Assembly (NCBI GenBank): GCA_039028155.1
Contig: JBCCIS010000029.1
Location: forward strand, 1 to 63,230
Source: Pseudomonadota bacterium
GTDB taxonomy: Bacteria > Pseudomonadota > Alphaproteobacteria > SP197
Direction of reading: 5' to 3'
DNA length: 63,230 nucleotides
Under the pieces are notes generated by a model. The model did not search any database, was not told where the DNA came from, and saw nothing but the letters and a program-made list of their open reading frames with translations. Shown piece after piece: positions 50,335 to 60,730 of the stretch. Positions within the stretch are counted from its first letter, which is position 1. Each line of letters opens with the position of its first letter. The position numbers were made by a program, and so were the translations under genes.

Positions 50335-51108
50335 ATGACCCGACCTGACGGCAGATCCCTCGATTCACCACTCGCCTCCAGTGGCGGGCAGGAACGCGCG
50401 CGCCCTCTGGCCTTCTTCTTCGGCACGCGCGGCCAGACCTGCCCTTATCTGCCCAACCGGATGGAAATGAAGATCGTGACGGACCTCTCAGGCCCGTTTG
50501 CACAGGACATTCACGATGAGCTGACTGCGGCAGGTTTTCGGCGCAGCCACAACCTCGTCTACAAACCCGCCTGCCTCGGATGCAACGCCTGCGTCCCCGT
50601 ACGCATCCCGGTCGCCCGCTTCAGTCCAGGACGCACCATGCGCAAGACATGGCGTCGCAACGACGATCTGAAGGCGACCATTGTCAGCGCGACAGCGACG
50701 CTTGAACAGTACGATGTCTTCGACCGCTACCAGAAACAGCGCCATCACGATGGCGGCATGGCGACCATGACGTTCGCCGACTACCGCGCCATGGTCGAGG
50801 AGACGCCGGTCAGGACCCGGTTGATCGAGTTCCGCACGAGTGAGAACGATCTGGTCGGCGTTTGCCTGACCGATTGGATCAACGACGGGCTTTCGGGCAT
50901 CTACAAGTTCTTCGATCCCGATCTCGCCGAGCGCAGCCTCGGGACTTACATGATCCTGTGGCAGATCAACCACGCGGCCGCGCATGGCATGCCATTCGTC
51001 TATCTGGGCTACTGGATCGCCGGCTGCGACAAGATGTCCTACAAGGCCCGCTTCCGTCCTCTGGAGGCGCTGACCGCGACCGGATGGCAGGATCTCCAAA
51101 CCGACTGA
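50335..51108 (+). CDS. bpt: Leucyl/phenylalanyl-type aspartate/glutamate leucyltransferase (Bpt)
   Basis: Transfers leucine from Leu-tRNA to proteins with N-terminal Asp or Glu, making them ClpAP/ClpS substrates. The 257-residue GNAT-fold protein, related to eukaryotic Ate1, has FFGTRGQTCPYLPNRMEMKI, NLVYKPACLGCNACVPVRIP, YQKQRHHDGG and YLGYWIAGCDKMSYKARFRP. The complete cysteine set supports an active enzyme. Divergent orientation to the downstream parC. Confidence 0.93.
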   Translation: MTRPDGRSLDSPLASSGGQERARPLAFFFGTRGQTCPYLPNRMEMKIVTDLSGPFAQDIHDELTAAGFRRSHNLVYKPACLGCNACVPVRIPVARFSPGRTMRKTWRRNDDLKATIVSATATLEQYDVFDRYQKQRHHDGGMATMTFADYRAMVEETPVRTRLIEFRTSENDLVGVCLTDWINDGLSGIYKFFDPDLAERSLGTYMILWQINHAAAHGMPFVYLGYWIAGCDKMSYKARFRPLEALTATGWQDLQTD

Positions 51109-51170
51109 TTGCATCGGCAGCGGGGATCAGCAGGCCAACGGCGCGATAGCTTAGGGCGATTTCACCTGGC

Positions 51171-53393
51171 CTAGCCGAACCGGTTGGAGCTGGCGAAACC
51201 GGGCGGCGCGATGCGGCCGGCCTGGCCGCGCTTGCCGACCCAGTTCTTCAGGTTGGTCTCCGTACGCGTGCGGCTGCCACTGCGCCAGGTCAACCCTTCT
51301 TTCAGCGTGAAGGTCTTGGCATCGCTCAAGCCACCGCTGTTGTAGCGCTGCAGGATCACGCCCCGGCCACGCGTCATCTCCGGTAACTCACCGATTGGGA
51401 AGAGGATGAGTTTGCGGTTTTCGCCGACCACGGCGACGTGACTGCCCTCCGCGACACGGGCGACAACGGCCTCAGCCTGCCCTGAAACGTTCAGCACCTG
51501 CTTGCCGCCACGGGTCTGGGCCAGTACCGCGTCCTCGGGCACCAGGAACCCGCGGCCTTCCGAGGAGGCCACCAGGAATTGGCGGCCGCCGACATAGACC
51601 ATCATAGAGGCGATATCGCCTTCGTTACCCAGGTCGATCATCAGCTTGACCGGATCGCCATAGCCGCGACCACCCGGCAGCTTGTCGCAGGCGACCGTAT
51701 AGAAGCGGCCGTTGGTCGCGAATAGGACCAGCTTGTCGGTCGTATGCGCTTCGCAACGGAAACGCTCGCGGTCACCCTCCTTGAACCGAAGCGTGCCGAC
51801 CGCGTCACCATGGCCCTTGACCGCGCGGATCCAACCCTTGGCCGACAGCACGACCGTGATCGGCTCACGCTCGACGGTCGCCTCGATCGGCACATCGATC
51901 TCGGCTGGCGGTTTGCCGATCGTGGTGCGCCGTTTGCCAAGCTCGGTCTTCTCGCCGAACTTCGCGCGGATATCCTTGAACTCTGCCTTCAACGCCTTCT
52001 TCTGCTGCGGCTGGCTTTTTAGAAGCGCGTTCAAAGCCTTCTTTTCATCGGTGAGCGCCTTCTTCTCGCGCTTAAGCTCCATCTCCTCAAGCTTGCGCAG
52101 GGATCGCAGGCGCATGTTGAGGATCGCTTCGGCCTGCACGTCGGAGAGCTTGAAGCGCTTGATCAGCGCCGGCTTCGGCTCGTCCTCCTCGCGGATGATG
52201 CGGATGACCTCATCCAGGTTCAAAAAGACGATGAGGTAGCCGCCCAGGATCTCCAGGCGGTGGTTGATCTTGTCGAGCCGGTAGCGGCTGCGACGAACCA
52301 GAACCTCCTGGCGATGGTCGATGAACGCCAGCAGCGCATCACGCAGATTCATGACGCGCGGTACGCCATCACCGTCCAGCATGTTCATGTTGAGGCTGAT
52401 CCGCGTCTCAAGCTCCGTCGCGCGGAACAGGCTTTCCATCAGCACCTCGGCCTCGACCGTGCGGCTCTTCGGCTGCAAGACGAGACGGATATCCTCCGCC
52501 GACTCATCCAGCACCGTCTCCAAGAGCGGCAACTTGCGAGCATCGATCAGCTCGGCAATGCGTTCGATCAGGCGCGACTTCTGGACCTGATAAGGGATTT
52601 CGGTGACGACGATCTGGTACTGACCGCGCCCGAGGTCCTCCTTGACCCACCGCGCGCGCAGGCGGAACGAGCCGCGGCCGGTGGCATAGGCTTCCTTGAT
52701 GTTCTCGTGCGGCTCGACCAGCTCGCCGCCAGTCGGGAAGTCGGGGCCGGGAATGTAGCCGGCCAGCGTCGCGGCCTGAGCGTTGCGCTTGTCGACCAAG
52801 TGCACCAGCGCGGCGCACAGCTCGCCCACATTGTGCGGCGGAATGCTGGTCGCCATGCCGACGGCGATGCCACTGGCGCCGTTCGCCAGCAGATTGGGAA
52901 ACCGCGCCGGCAACACGACCGGCTCGTCCTCGGAGCCGTCGTAGGTCGGCCGGAAGTCGACGGCGTCCTCGTCGATGCCTTCGAGCAACGCCATCGCGAC
53001 CTCGGTCATGCGCGCCTCGGTGTAGCGCATGGCCGCCGCGCTATCGCCGTCTACGTTGCCGAAGTTGCCTTGGCCATCGACCAGCGGATAGCGCGCGGCG
53101 AAGTCCTGGGCCAGCCGGACCAGCGCGTCATAGATCGCGACGTCGCCGTGGGGATGGTACTTACCGATCACGTCGCCGACGACACGCGCGGACTTCTTGA
53201 ATCCGTCCGCTGGATTGAGCTTCAGCTGCCGCATGGCGTAGAGCAGCCGCCGATGGACGGGCTTCAGCCCGTCACGCACGTCAGGCAGGGATCGCGCGGT
53301 GATCGTGGAGAGCGCGTAGGCGAGATAACGCTCGGAAAGCGCCTCGCCCAGCGCGACCGGTTCGATGTGGGGTTTGTCTACAACATCCGTCAT
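51171..53393 (-). CDS. parC: DNA topoisomerase IV subunit A
   Basis: Decatenates daughter chromosomes with ParE (not in the window). 740 residues. [39 protein letters not shown], and the catalytic tyrosine in AMRYTEARM (Tyr124). The C-terminal part has only a partial set of beta-pinwheel blades, and the GyrA-box is absent, so it is ParC and not GyrA. In the quinolone-determining region the positions equivalent to E. coli Ser80 and Glu84 are Val85 and Asp89. Confidence 0.95.
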   Translation of the reverse strand: MTDVVDKPHIEPVALGEALSERYLAYALSTITARSLPDVRDGLKPVHRRLLYAMRQLKLNPADGFKKSARVVGDVIGKYHPHGDVAIYDALVRLAQDFAARYPLVDGQGNFGNVDGDSAAAMRYTEARMTEVAMALLEGIDEDAVDFRPTYDGSEDEPVVLPARFPNLLANGASGIAVGMATSIPPHNVGELCAALVHLVDKRNAQAATLAGYIPGPDFPTGGELVEPHENIKEAYATGRGSFRLRARWVKEDLGRGQYQIVVTEIPYQVQKSRLIERIAELIDARKLPLLETVLDESAEDIRLVLQPKSRTVEAEVLMESLFRATELETRISLNMNMLDGDGVPRVMNLRDALLAFIDHRQEVLVRRSRYRLDKINHRLEILGGYLIVFLNLDEVIRIIREEDEPKPALIKRFKLSDVQAEAILNMRLRSLRKLEEMELKREKKALTDEKKALNALLKSQPQQKKALKAEFKDIRAKFGEKTELGKRRTTIGKPPAEIDVPIEATVEREPITVVLSAKGWIRAVKGHGDAVGTLRFKEGDRERFRCEAHTTDKLVLFATNGRFYTVACDKLPGGRGYGDPVKLMIDLGNEGDIASMMVYVGGRQFLVASSEGRGFLVPEDAVLAQTRGGKQVLNVSGQAEAVVARVAEGSHVAVVGENRKLILFPIGELPEMTRGRGVILQRYNSGGLSDAKTFTLKEGLTWRSGSRTRTETNLKNWVGKRGQAGRIAPPGFASSNRFG

Positions 53394-53423
53394 TCGCGGG
53401 TTATACCACCAGATATTGTGGAG

Positions 53424-53458
53424 AGAGCAAGATCACTGTTGATGGATTCCATCAGCAG
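53424..53458. repeat. Diverged copy of the dispersed palindrome, overlapping the recO stop
   Basis: AGAGCAAGATCAC then TGTTGATGGA resembles the complement of the element at 42961-43024 (AGAGCAGATCCTG then TGTTGATGGA). It ends in its own hairpin CTGTTGATGG/CCATCAGCAG (53436-53458) that includes the recO stop codon. Confidence 0.55.
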
Positions 53459-54192
53459 CATGAATCGGTCTCTCTGCGAGCCAGGCGATGGATAAATCGC
53501 TCGCGTGCCGGCGCAATGCCGGCGGTGTCGTGGGCGAGCAGATGTCGCTCCAGAAAGTAGCCGGTTAAGGTCAGCCCAGCGAGCACATCATCCCGGCCAG
53601 CGTTGCCGGACCCGGTCAAGAAAGCGGGCAGCGGTAGAAGCCGCGCCTTGTACGTTTCGCCAGCCGCTGCCGAGACAGCCCGCCCCGACTTTGGAGAGAC
53701 ATAGACAAGGTCGTCCGTCGTACCTGTCGCCGCGCACGACGTCAGATCCAGACCAAAACCCAACTGCTCCAAGAGACCGAGCTCCCAGCGCACGTAGACG
53801 GGACGCCAAGCTCCGTTGTCGGCCGAAAGGGCATCCAGCAGCGCGCCAAATGCTTCATAGACCGGCGGATATGGATGGCGTTCCGGCAGGGTCTGCTCGA
53901 CCACCGCGGCCGCCGACGCGAGGCACGCGAGCCGGTCGGCATCGTCCAGCAGCACGGAACCCTGGGCCGTCGCCAACTCCAGGGTGTAGGTGCCCAGGTG
54001 TTCCTCAAGCCGGCCGCGCCAGCGGGCTTCGACACGGTTGCCCGGCTGCAGCATGCCGCGCGACTTGCGCCCTGCCCCGCCGCGCACCAAGCCCGGATGG
54101 CGACCGTGTTCGCGGGTCAAGAGACTGACGATGGCGCTCGTTTCGCCGTGGCGTCGGGCGCTCAGCACATATCCCTGGTCGGACCACTGCAT
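53452..54192 (-). CDS. recO: DNA repair protein RecO
   Basis: Loads RecA on SSB-coated DNA together with RecR. The 246 residues from ATG 54192 begin MQWSDQGYVLSARRHGETSA, the family OB-fold start, with LLTREHGRHPGLVRGG and LLPLPAFLTG near the C-terminal helical part. The upstream open frame is rejected. It is last in the rsh-acpS-lepB-rnc-era-recO series. Confidence 0.94.
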   Translation of the reverse strand: MQWSDQGYVLSARRHGETSAIVSLLTREHGRHPGLVRGGAGRKSRGMLQPGNRVEARWRGRLEEHLGTYTLELATAQGSVLLDDADRLACLASAAAVVEQTLPERHPYPPVYEAFGALLDALSADNGAWRPVYVRWELGLLEQLGFGLDLTSCAATGTTDDLVYVSPKSGRAVSAAAGETYKARLLPLPAFLTGSGNAGRDDVLAGLTLTGYFLERHLLAHDTAGIAPARERFIHRLARRETDSCC

Positions 54193-54254
54193 TGTTTGTC
54201 TAGGTCGTCCTCGGCTTCGCCTGCATCGCCAGCCCGCTCGCCCGCCTCCGGGGC

Positions 54255-54274
54255 AAAACGCCGAGAGGCGTTTT
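54255..54274 (-). terminator. Hairpin in the era-recO gap
   Basis: AAAACGCC (54255-54262) and GGCGTTTT (54267-54274) form an 8-bp stem with a four-base loop. A second inverted repeat GGCCACCC/GGGTGGCC (54281-54310) precedes it on the minus strand. The 180-base gap holds no gene. Possible termination or mRNA-processing site between era and recO. Confidence 0.5.
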
Positions 54275-54372
54275 CGCCGAGGCCACCCATGGCAGCATCC
54301 CAGGGGTGGCCGGGTGGGGGAGCGGACCGGTGCCGATACCGCGCGAGCGAAAGACAATCCGACGACGAGTCA

Positions 54373-55281
54373 TCATTGACGCGGGAACTCCAGCCCCATC
54401 TCGCGATAGCGGGCGGGCTCGTCCAGCCAGTTGGGCCGAACCTTGACGTGCAAGAAGAGGTGCACCCGGCAGCCAAGGATCGTCTCCAGCTCCTTGCGCG
54501 CGGTCGTGCCGATGCGCTTCAGCATCTGGCCGCCCTTGCCGAGCACGATGGGTTTGTGGCCATCCTTGGCGACATAGATGATCTGGTCGATCCGGACCGC
54601 GTCTTCGTCCTCGATCTCCGTCCACATCTCGGTCTCGACCGAGAGGCCATAGGGAAGCTCCTGATGCAGTGCCAGAAACAGCTTCTCGCGCGTGATTTCG
54701 GCCGCCATCATGCGCATGGGGACGTCAGAGATCTGTTCTTCTGGATAGAGCCACGGCCCCGGCGGCATGCGCCCAACCAGGAACTGAAGGAGGTCCTCGA
54801 TACCATCGCCTTGAAGCGCGGAAATCATGAAGATCTCGTCGGCCTGACCGCCTTCGTTGATGGCGGCGGCCAGCGGCAACAGGTTGTGCTTGGCGACCTT
54901 GTCGACCTTGTTGAGCGCCACGACGAACGGCCGCTCTCGCTCCGCGAGGCGCTGAAGGATGCGCCGCGTGTTCTTGTCGATGCCGTGGATCGCATCGATC
55001 AAGAGAACTGCGACATCCGCGCCATCCAGGCCGGCCCACGCCGCCTCAACCATGGCGCGCTCCAAGCGCCGCTTGGGCGCGAAGATGCCAGGCGTATCAA
55101 CGAAGATCAGCTGCGCCCGATCAACGATCCGAATGCCGGTAATCCGCGTCCGGGTCGTCTGCACCTTCGGCGTCACGATCGAGACCTTGGCACCGACCAC
55201 GGCATTCAGCAGGGTCGACTTGCCGGCGTTGGGGGCGCCCAAGAGGGCGACAAAACCGCAGGACGTGGCGCTGTCGGTCAT
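54373..55281 (-). CDS. era: GTPase Era
   Basis: Essential GTPase for 16S rRNA maturation and 30S assembly. 302 residues. G1 is GAPNAGKST (15-23), G2 segment VQTTRTRITG, G3 DTPGIF, G4 NKVDKV and G5 ISALQG. A C-terminal KH domain (ELETILGCRVHLFLHVKVRP) binds the 3' end of 16S rRNA. ATGA overlap with rnc. Confidence 0.97.
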   Translation of the reverse strand: MTDSATSCGFVALLGAPNAGKSTLLNAVVGAKVSIVTPKVQTTRTRITGIRIVDRAQLIFVDTPGIFAPKRRLERAMVEAAWAGLDGADVAVLLIDAIHGIDKNTRRILQRLAERERPFVVALNKVDKVAKHNLLPLAAAINEGGQADEIFMISALQGDGIEDLLQFLVGRMPPGPWLYPEEQISDVPMRMMAAEITREKLFLALHQELPYGLSVETEMWTEIEDEDAVRIDQIIYVAKDGHKPIVLGKGGQMLKRIGTTARKELETILGCRVHLFLHVKVRPNWLDEPARYREMGLEFPRQ

Positions 55282-55976
55282 GGGTTGTCGCCACCGTCGC
55301 CAAGCCGCTCAAGCAGTTCCTGGGCCGCCTGCTGCTGCGCGGCGCGTTTGGAACCGCCTTTCGCCATCACCGCGCCCTGTCCTTTGACGGTCAGTTCGAC
55401 TGTGATCTCGGGCTCGTGCGCCGGCCCCTCCTGCGACACCATGCGGTACGACGGCAACGGCAAGCCGCGCCCCAAGGCCCATTCTTGAAGCCTGGTTTTG
55501 GCATCACGCGGCGGCGTGGTCTGGGCCTGCATGCGGTCGTGCCAGATGCGCCGGATGAATGCCGATGCCGCTTCTAGACCGCCGTCCAGATAGAGCGCGC
55601 CGATCAGCGCTTCCGTCACGTCGGCCAGAACCGAGGGGCTCTCGCGCGTTCCGCTCTCGTCCTCGCCTTCAGACAGGTTGATGAAATCACCGAAGCCGAG
55701 TTCGCGCGCGATTTCGGCCAGGGTCTCCTTGCGCACAAGAGAGGCCTGGCGAACGGAGAGTTTGCCTTCAGGCTCGTCAGGGAAGCCGTCATAAAGCATG
55801 TGCGCGACCACGACGCCCAGAACGCGGTCGCCCAGGAATTCCAGCCTTTCGTAGCCATGGCCAAGCCGCCCGGCAGCCGTGCTTCTATGGGTCAAGGCCA
55901 GACGGGCAAGATCGTCGTCGTCGAAGCGGTGACCCAGGATCTCCTGAAGCTGGTCCAGGCCAGGCTCGCCGGTCAT
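55278..55976 (-). CDS. rnc: Ribonuclease III
   Basis: Double-strand-specific RNase for rRNA and mRNA processing. The 232-residue protein starts [18 protein letters not shown], with the RNase III signature ERLEFLGDRVL at 43-53 carrying the metal ligands and VTEALIGALYLDGG later. A C-terminal dsRNA-binding domain ends KGGSKRAAQQQAAQELLE. The ATG at 55976 overlaps the lepB stop (ATGA). Confidence 0.97.
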   Translation of the reverse strand: MTGEPGLDQLQEILGHRFDDDDLARLALTHRSTAAGRLGHGYERLEFLGDRVLGVVVAHMLYDGFPDEPEGKLSVRQASLVRKETLAEIARELGFGDFINLSEGEDESGTRESPSVLADVTEALIGALYLDGGLEAASAFIRRIWHDRMQAQTTPPRDAKTRLQEWALGRGLPLPSYRMVSQEGPAHEPEITVELTVKGQGAVMAKGGSKRAAQQQAAQELLERLGDGGDNP

Positions 55977-56767
55977 TCGATCGACATGAAGAGACGGCCC
56001 CACCGGATCGAACTTGGCCAGGTCAGCGGGTTGTAAAGGCTGCCGCAAGTATCGGCGGAGAAGAAGATGATCTCGGCGCGACCAATCAGGTTCTCGGCGG
56101 GAATGAAACCGACGCTCGCGACCCGGCTGTCGGACGACTGATCGCGGTTGTCCCCCATTGCGAAAAAATGGCCCTCGGGCACCAGATACACTTCTGTCGT
56201 GTCGAGGTAATGGCCATCTATCTCGTTCAGCACCAGGTGACTGACGCCGTTGGGCAGCGTCTCGATAAACTGTGGGACCTCGCGCGAGCGCGAGCACGTC
56301 TCATCGATGAACTCACCGTCGGCGGTCAGATCGACAGGCTGATCGTTGATATGAAGCAGGCCGTCGATCATCTGAATGCGGTCGCCTGGCAAACCAATGA
56401 TCCGCTTGATGAAATCGATGTCGGGTTCGGTCGGCTTGCGGAACACCGCGACATCGCCGCGTTCGGGATCCGACCCGAAAATCCGTCCTTCGAACAGGTC
56501 GATGCCAAAGGTGGGCAGCGAATACTTGCTGTACCCATAGGCGAACTTGGAAACGAACAGATAGTCGCCGATCAGCAGTGTCGGTTTCATGGATCCCGAC
56601 GGAATGTTGAAGGGTTCGTAGGCAAAGGTGCGGACCACCAGAGCAATCAGCACCGCGTAAAACACGGTACGGATCAGCTCGAACCAGCCGCCATCCTTCT
56701 TCTTGGCCGCCTCGGTTTTAGGCGCCTCAGCTTTGGCCGCTTCGGCGGACTTATCGACGTCAGGCAT
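55973..56767 (-). CDS. lepB: Signal peptidase I
   Basis: Removes signal peptides from exported proteins. 264 residues from ATG 56767, with a charged, Lys/Glu/Ala-rich N-terminal tail, one membrane helix ([16 protein letters not shown]), the catalytic serine in [12 protein letters not shown] (Ser59), the catalytic lysine in [16 protein letters not shown], and the [17 protein letters not shown] box. The start overlaps the acpS stop by 8 bases. Confidence 0.96.
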   Translation of the reverse strand: MPDVDKSAEAAKAEAPKTEAAKKKDGGWFELIRTVFYAVLIALVVRTFAYEPFNIPSGSMKPTLLIGDYLFVSKFAYGYSKYSLPTFGIDLFEGRIFGSDPERGDVAVFRKPTEPDIDFIKRIIGLPGDRIQMIDGLLHINDQPVDLTADGEFIDETCSRSREVPQFIETLPNGVSHLVLNEIDGHYLDTTEVYLVPEGHFFAMGDNRDQSSDSRVASVGFIPAENLIGRAEIIFFSADTCGSLYNPLTWPSSIRWGRLFMSIE

Positions 56768-57179
56768 CAACGGGGTTCCCGGACTGCGGAATGGCGGAAA
56801 TGATCACCATGGCCTGGGCCAAGGGATGATCGTCGGTCATGGAAAGGTCGATCACGGCAGTCATGCCATCAGGCACAAGCTCTTCCAGGCGAACGGCCGC
56901 GCCACCGGTCAGCTTCATGGTCGGCTTGCCGCTCGACAGGTTGGTGACCTGTAGGTCGCGCCAGAAGACACCGCGGCGAAACCCGGTACCGAGCGCCTTT
57001 GAGCACGCCTCCTTGGCGGCGAAACGCTTGGCATAGGTCGCTGCGCGCATGCGCCGGCGGTCGGCCTTGTTGCGCTCGGTCTCGGTAAAGATCCGATGGG
57101 TAAAGCGGTCGCCGAAGCGCTCCAGCGTGTTTTCGATACGTCGGATATCGATAATGTCGAGACCAAGGCCCAGGATCAT
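56760..57179 (-). CDS. acpS: Holo-ACP synthase
   Basis: Transfers phosphopantetheine from CoA to acyl carrier protein. 139 residues from ATG 57179: [20 protein letters not shown], the metal/CoA signature [15 protein letters not shown], and C-terminal [19 protein letters not shown]. The upstream open frame is not credible. The 136-base gap between it and rsh (57180-57315) is where pdxJ occurs in many relatives; here I see no gene. Confidence 0.95.
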   Translation of the reverse strand: MILGLGLDIIDIRRIENTLERFGDRFTHRIFTETERNKADRRRMRAATYAKRFAAKEACSKALGTGFRRGVFWRDLQVTNLSSGKPTMKLTGGAAVRLEELVPDGMTAVIDLSMTDDHPLAQAMVIISAIPQSGNPVDA

Positions 57180-57315
57180 GCGAAAAGGCCTGATCCGGCG
57201 TGATTTACCTGCATTCGGCGCCGCCTGCGGGCCATGGCACACACTCCAAGCATGTCGATTTTCAACGGCGAGCGCCTGCATATAGCCGAAGGTCGGTCCG
57301 GCGGGAACCCCGGCA

Positions 57316-59466
57316 TCACAATCGCGACCTCTCCACGGAGTTGACGCTGGGATTGGCCCTGAGCGCCGCAATAACGTTTGTCAGGTGTTTTACGTCTCTG
57401 ACCTCGACATCGATGACCATGTCGAAAAAGTCGGTCGAACGGTTGGTGATCTTCAGGTTCGAGATATTGCCGTTGTTGCGCGCGATCAGCGTCGACATGG
57501 TACCCAGCGTACCCGGTTCGTTGGAGACCGTGACGTGGATACGCCCGACATGCAGGTCGGCGGCCTCGCCGTCCACCGTCCACGCGACATCGATCCAGCG
57601 CTCCGGCGTCGCCTCGAACTGCAGCAGCATGTCGCAATCGATGGTGTGGATGGTGACGCCCTTGCCTGTGGTGACAATGCCGACAATCCGATCGCCCGGC
57701 AGGGGATGGCAGCAACTGGCGAAATGCACGGCCATGCCGGGTATCAGACCGCGGATTGGGATCGCGTGGTCGCCCGCAGAGCCGCCGTCCTTCTTGCCGC
57801 GCGCCGCCTTGCCCTTGGCCGGTTTGCCGTCCACCGCCTCGGGGTAGACCGCGCTGACGGCGGCCGTTCCGGTTATGCGGCCATCGCCGACCGCGGCATA
57901 GAGATCCTCCGGCGTCTTTTCGCCGAGGACCTCGCAGGCGCGCCGGATCGCCTTGCGTGTCGTCTCGAAACCCGCCTGAACAAAGGCGCGTTCGACAATG
58001 GCCTTGCCCAACTGGATGTATTCGTCGCGCTCCTTGCCGCGGACGAAACGACGAATGCGGCTACGCGCCTTGCCGGTGACGACGAACTGCTCCCATGTCG
58101 GGCTTGGCGCTGCGACATTGGAGCGCACGATCTCTACCTGATCTCCATTCTCAAGAATTGTCCGTAATGGTTTGATTTGACCGTTAATTTTCGCACCGAC
58201 ACAGGTGTCACCAACATCCGTGTGGACGGCATAGGCGAAATCCACCGGCGTCGCGCCACGTGGCAGCGCGATGATGTCGCCGCGCGGCGAAAAACAGAAC
58301 ACCTGGTCCTGGAACATCTCCAGCTTGGTGTGCTCCAGGAACTCCTCCGGCCCGGCCGCGTGTTCCAGAATCTCCAAAAGCTCGCGGACCCAGCGGTACT
58401 GACGCCCGTCGCGCACCGCCGAGGTCGGGTCGTCGGATTTGTAGCTCCAGTGCGCGGCGACACCGAACTCGGCGATTTCGTGCATCTCGCGGGTCCGGAT
58501 CTGGATCTCCAAGCGCTGATGCTCCGGTCCATAGACGGTCGTGTGGATCGAGCGATAGCCGTTCGGCTTCGGCGTCGAGATATAGTCCTTGAAACGGCCT
58601 GGCACGGTCGGCCAGGTGCCGTGCACCACGCCCAGCGTCTCGTAGCAGCGCGGGATTGTATCGACGACGACGCGGAAGGCGACGATGTCGGACAGCTGCT
58701 CAAAACCGACATTCTTGCGCTGCATGGTGCGCCAAATCGAATAGGGCCGCTTTTCGCGCCCGATCACCTCGGCATCGATGCCGGCCTCCGACAACGTCTT
58801 CTCCAGGCGCTCGACAATGCGGGTGATCATGTCCCCGCCTTCCTCGCGCAGATAGCGCAGGCGCTCGACCACCGAGGCGCGCGCCGTCGGGTTGAGCTCG
58901 ATGAAGGCGAGATCCTCCAACTCGTCCTTCAGCGCCTGCATGCCGATCCGCTCAGCCAAGGGCGCGTAGATCTCCATGGTCTCGCTGGCCGTGCGCACGC
59001 GTTTTTCCGGCTTGGCCACGTGGTGCAGCGTGCGCATGTTGTGCAGCCGGTCGGCCAGTTTGACCAACAAGACGCGGATATCCTCCGACATCGCCAGCAG
59101 CAGTTTGCGGAAGTTCTCGGCCTGCTTCGTGTTTTCCGACTGAAGCTCCAGGCGTGAGAGCTTGGTGACGCCGTCGACCAGACGGCCTACCTCGGGCCCG
59201 AACTGGTCCTCGATGCCCTCCAGCGTCGCGTCGGTATCCTCGACGGTGTCGTGCAGCAGGCCGGTGATGATCGATGCGCCATCCAGGCGCATGTCGGCCA
59301 GAATGCCGGCGACTTCGACGGGGTGGGAGAAATAGGGATCGCCGGACTCGCGGGTCTGGTGACCGTGCGCCATCATCGAGAAGACATAGGCGCGGTTCAG
59401 CGCGTCCTCATCGGCGGACGTGTCGTAGTCCCTTACCTTTTCGACCAGCTCGTATTGGCGAAGCAT
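57316..59466 (-). CDS. rsh: Bifunctional (p)ppGpp synthetase/hydrolase (Rsh)
   Basis: Makes and degrades the stringent-response alarmone. 716 residues. The HD hydrolase domain is intact (SHPVEVA with His48, [10 protein letters not shown] with His72-Asp73). The synthetase domain has [40 protein letters not shown] and [18 protein letters not shown] domain ([20 protein letters not shown]), a zinc-finger/helical region with [15 protein letters not shown] and a C-terminal ACT domain complete it. Together with rpoZ upstream this is the standard alphaproteobacterial pair. Confidence 0.97.
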   Translation of the reverse strand: MLRQYELVEKVRDYDTSADEDALNRAYVFSMMAHGHQTRESGDPYFSHPVEVAGILADMRLDGASIITGLLHDTVEDTDATLEGIEDQFGPEVGRLVDGVTKLSRLELQSENTKQAENFRKLLLAMSEDIRVLLVKLADRLHNMRTLHHVAKPEKRVRTASETMEIYAPLAERIGMQALKDELEDLAFIELNPTARASVVERLRYLREEGGDMITRIVERLEKTLSEAGIDAEVIGREKRPYSIWRTMQRKNVGFEQLSDIVAFRVVVDTIPRCYETLGVVHGTWPTVPGRFKDYISTPKPNGYRSIHTTVYGPEHQRLEIQIRTREMHEIAEFGVAAHWSYKSDDPTSAVRDGRQYRWVRELLEILEHAAGPEEFLEHTKLEMFQDQVFCFSPRGDIIALPRGATPVDFAYAVHTDVGDTCVGAKINGQIKPLRTILENGDQVEIVRSNVAAPSPTWEQFVVTGKARSRIRRFVRGKERDEYIQLGKAIVERAFVQAGFETTRKAIRRACEVLGEKTPEDLYAAVGDGRITGTAAVSAVYPEAVDGKPAKGKAARGKKDGGSAGDHAIPIRGLIPGMAVHFASCCHPLPGDRIVGIVTTGKGVTIHTIDCDMLLQFEATPERWIDVAWTVDGEAADLHVGRIHVTVSNEPGTLGTMSTLIARNNGNISNLKITNRSTDFFDMVIDVEVRDVKHLTNVIAALRANPSVNSVERSRL

Positions 59467-59543
59467 TGTGTTCTAGCGCGCTTGGATTGCTTCGCTAGTT
59501 TACACCCGCGCCGCGCGGGTACCACGTGCCGCGATCACAAAGC

Positions 59544-59933
59544 TCAGGTTTGGTTCCCGTCGCTGGGCGGCGTTTCTTCAACCGCCGTCTCGTCAATCAC
59601 CTCGGCACCCAGACCGGCCAAGGCCGCGGCAGCCGCGGCAGCAACCGCGTCACCGGACAGGCCGACCTCATCGCCCAGGCCAAGATCGCCTTCGAGATCG
59701 TCATCGTCCTGCTGGGGCTCACCGCCATAGACGAGCTTGCGGCGCAAACCGTCCAGTTCCACCGTGTCGTCGGCGATTTCGCGCAAGGCGACAACCGGGT
59801 TCTTGTCGTTGTCGCGGTCGACGGTCATCGGGGCGCCGGAGCCGAGTTCTCGCGCGCGCTGGGCAGCCAGCATCACGAGCTCAAACCGGTTGGGGATCCG
59901 GTCAATGCAGTCTTCAACGGTAAGACGCGCCAT
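59544..59933 (-). CDS. rpoZ: DNA-directed RNA polymerase subunit omega
   Basis: Assists assembly of RNA polymerase and forms part of a ppGpp site. 129 residues: [33 protein letters not shown] and [14 protein letters not shown]. The C-terminal third is an Asp/Gly/Ala-rich tail typical of alphaproteobacteria. It is located just upstream of rsh. Confidence 0.96.
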   Translation of the reverse strand: MARLTVEDCIDRIPNRFELVMLAAQRARELGSGAPMTVDRDNDKNPVVALREIADDTVELDGLRRKLVYGGEPQQDDDDLEGDLGLGDEVGLSGDAVAAAAAAALAGLGAEVIDETAVEETPPSDGNQT

Positions 59934-60010
59934 GGTTCATGCTTTCCTGTCGACAATCTGTCCTATGTGGCTGTGGTCATAGCCTTATGCAAGGGTGGTG
60001 GCAAGCCTTG

Positions 60011-60544
60011 TCAGCCCTTGTCGTCAGGCACCATCTGCCGAATCTCCTGGTCCGCCGGCAAGGCCGCGATCAAGTCGTCGATCGGCGTTCCGGTGACCGG
60101 ATGACACCATTCCGGCGCCAGACAGCGCAACGGCAACAGCACGAAAGCGCGGTCTGCCATGCGTGGGTGTGGCAAAATGGGACAGCCGTCCTGGCTGATC
60201 AAACCACGATAGTCCAATAGATCGATGTCCAGCACCCGCGCCTCCCAGCGTTCGCGCCGGACGCGGCCAAACGCCTCTTCCGTCTTATGAAGCAGGCTGA
60301 GCAGTTCCTCCGGCTGCAAACCGGTCTCCAACTCAGCGACCGTATTGACGAACCAGGGCTGATCGCTCGCCGGCACCGGCGCGCTCTCGTACATCGGCGC
60401 CACGGCGGCCACGGTAACCCCGGCATCGCTGAGGCTCGCCAGGGCGAGCTCGATGGTCTCGCGCGGCGCGCCATGGCGCGACGTCAGATTGGCGCCCAGA
60501 CCGATCAGGATAGGTTTGGAGCTATCGTTTGAATGGGTCGTCAC
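60011..60544 (-). CDS. folK: 2-amino-4-hydroxy-6-hydroxymethyldihydropteridine pyrophosphokinase
   Basis: Pyrophosphorylates the pterin precursor of folate. 177 residues with LIGLGANLTSRHGAPRETIE, VAPMYESAPVPASDQPWFVN, the catalytic loop RRERWEARVLDIDLLDY with its Asp pair, and LPHPRMADRAFVLLPL. No folP or folB is adjacent; folK-rpoZ-rsh is a known alphaproteobacterial arrangement. Confidence 0.95.
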   Translation of the reverse strand: MTTHSNDSSKPILIGLGANLTSRHGAPRETIELALASLSDAGVTVAAVAPMYESAPVPASDQPWFVNTVAELETGLQPEELLSLLHKTEEAFGRVRRERWEARVLDIDLLDYRGLISQDGCPILPHPRMADRAFVLLPLRCLAPEWCHPVTGTPIDDLIAALPADQEIRQMVPDDKG

Positions 60545-60730
60545 GATCGGAGGCCGTTGCGTTGTCTGAGATGTACAAAGGCGGCAGCCAGCATGGAACC
60601 GCCTGCGTATTCATCACATTGCAGCGGCGGTTGCACGCCAATTCTGGCGCTAGCAGCAGTGGTCTATGGGTGATGCGGGTTCGCGCGCGGCTTAGGCCCC
60701 AGCGCGATCGCGAGCGGTCGGGTGTGAGGT

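Noticed and set aside
52260-53495. 411-codon open frame opposite parC
   Set aside because: Antisense shadow of parC; no recognisable domain or ribosome site.
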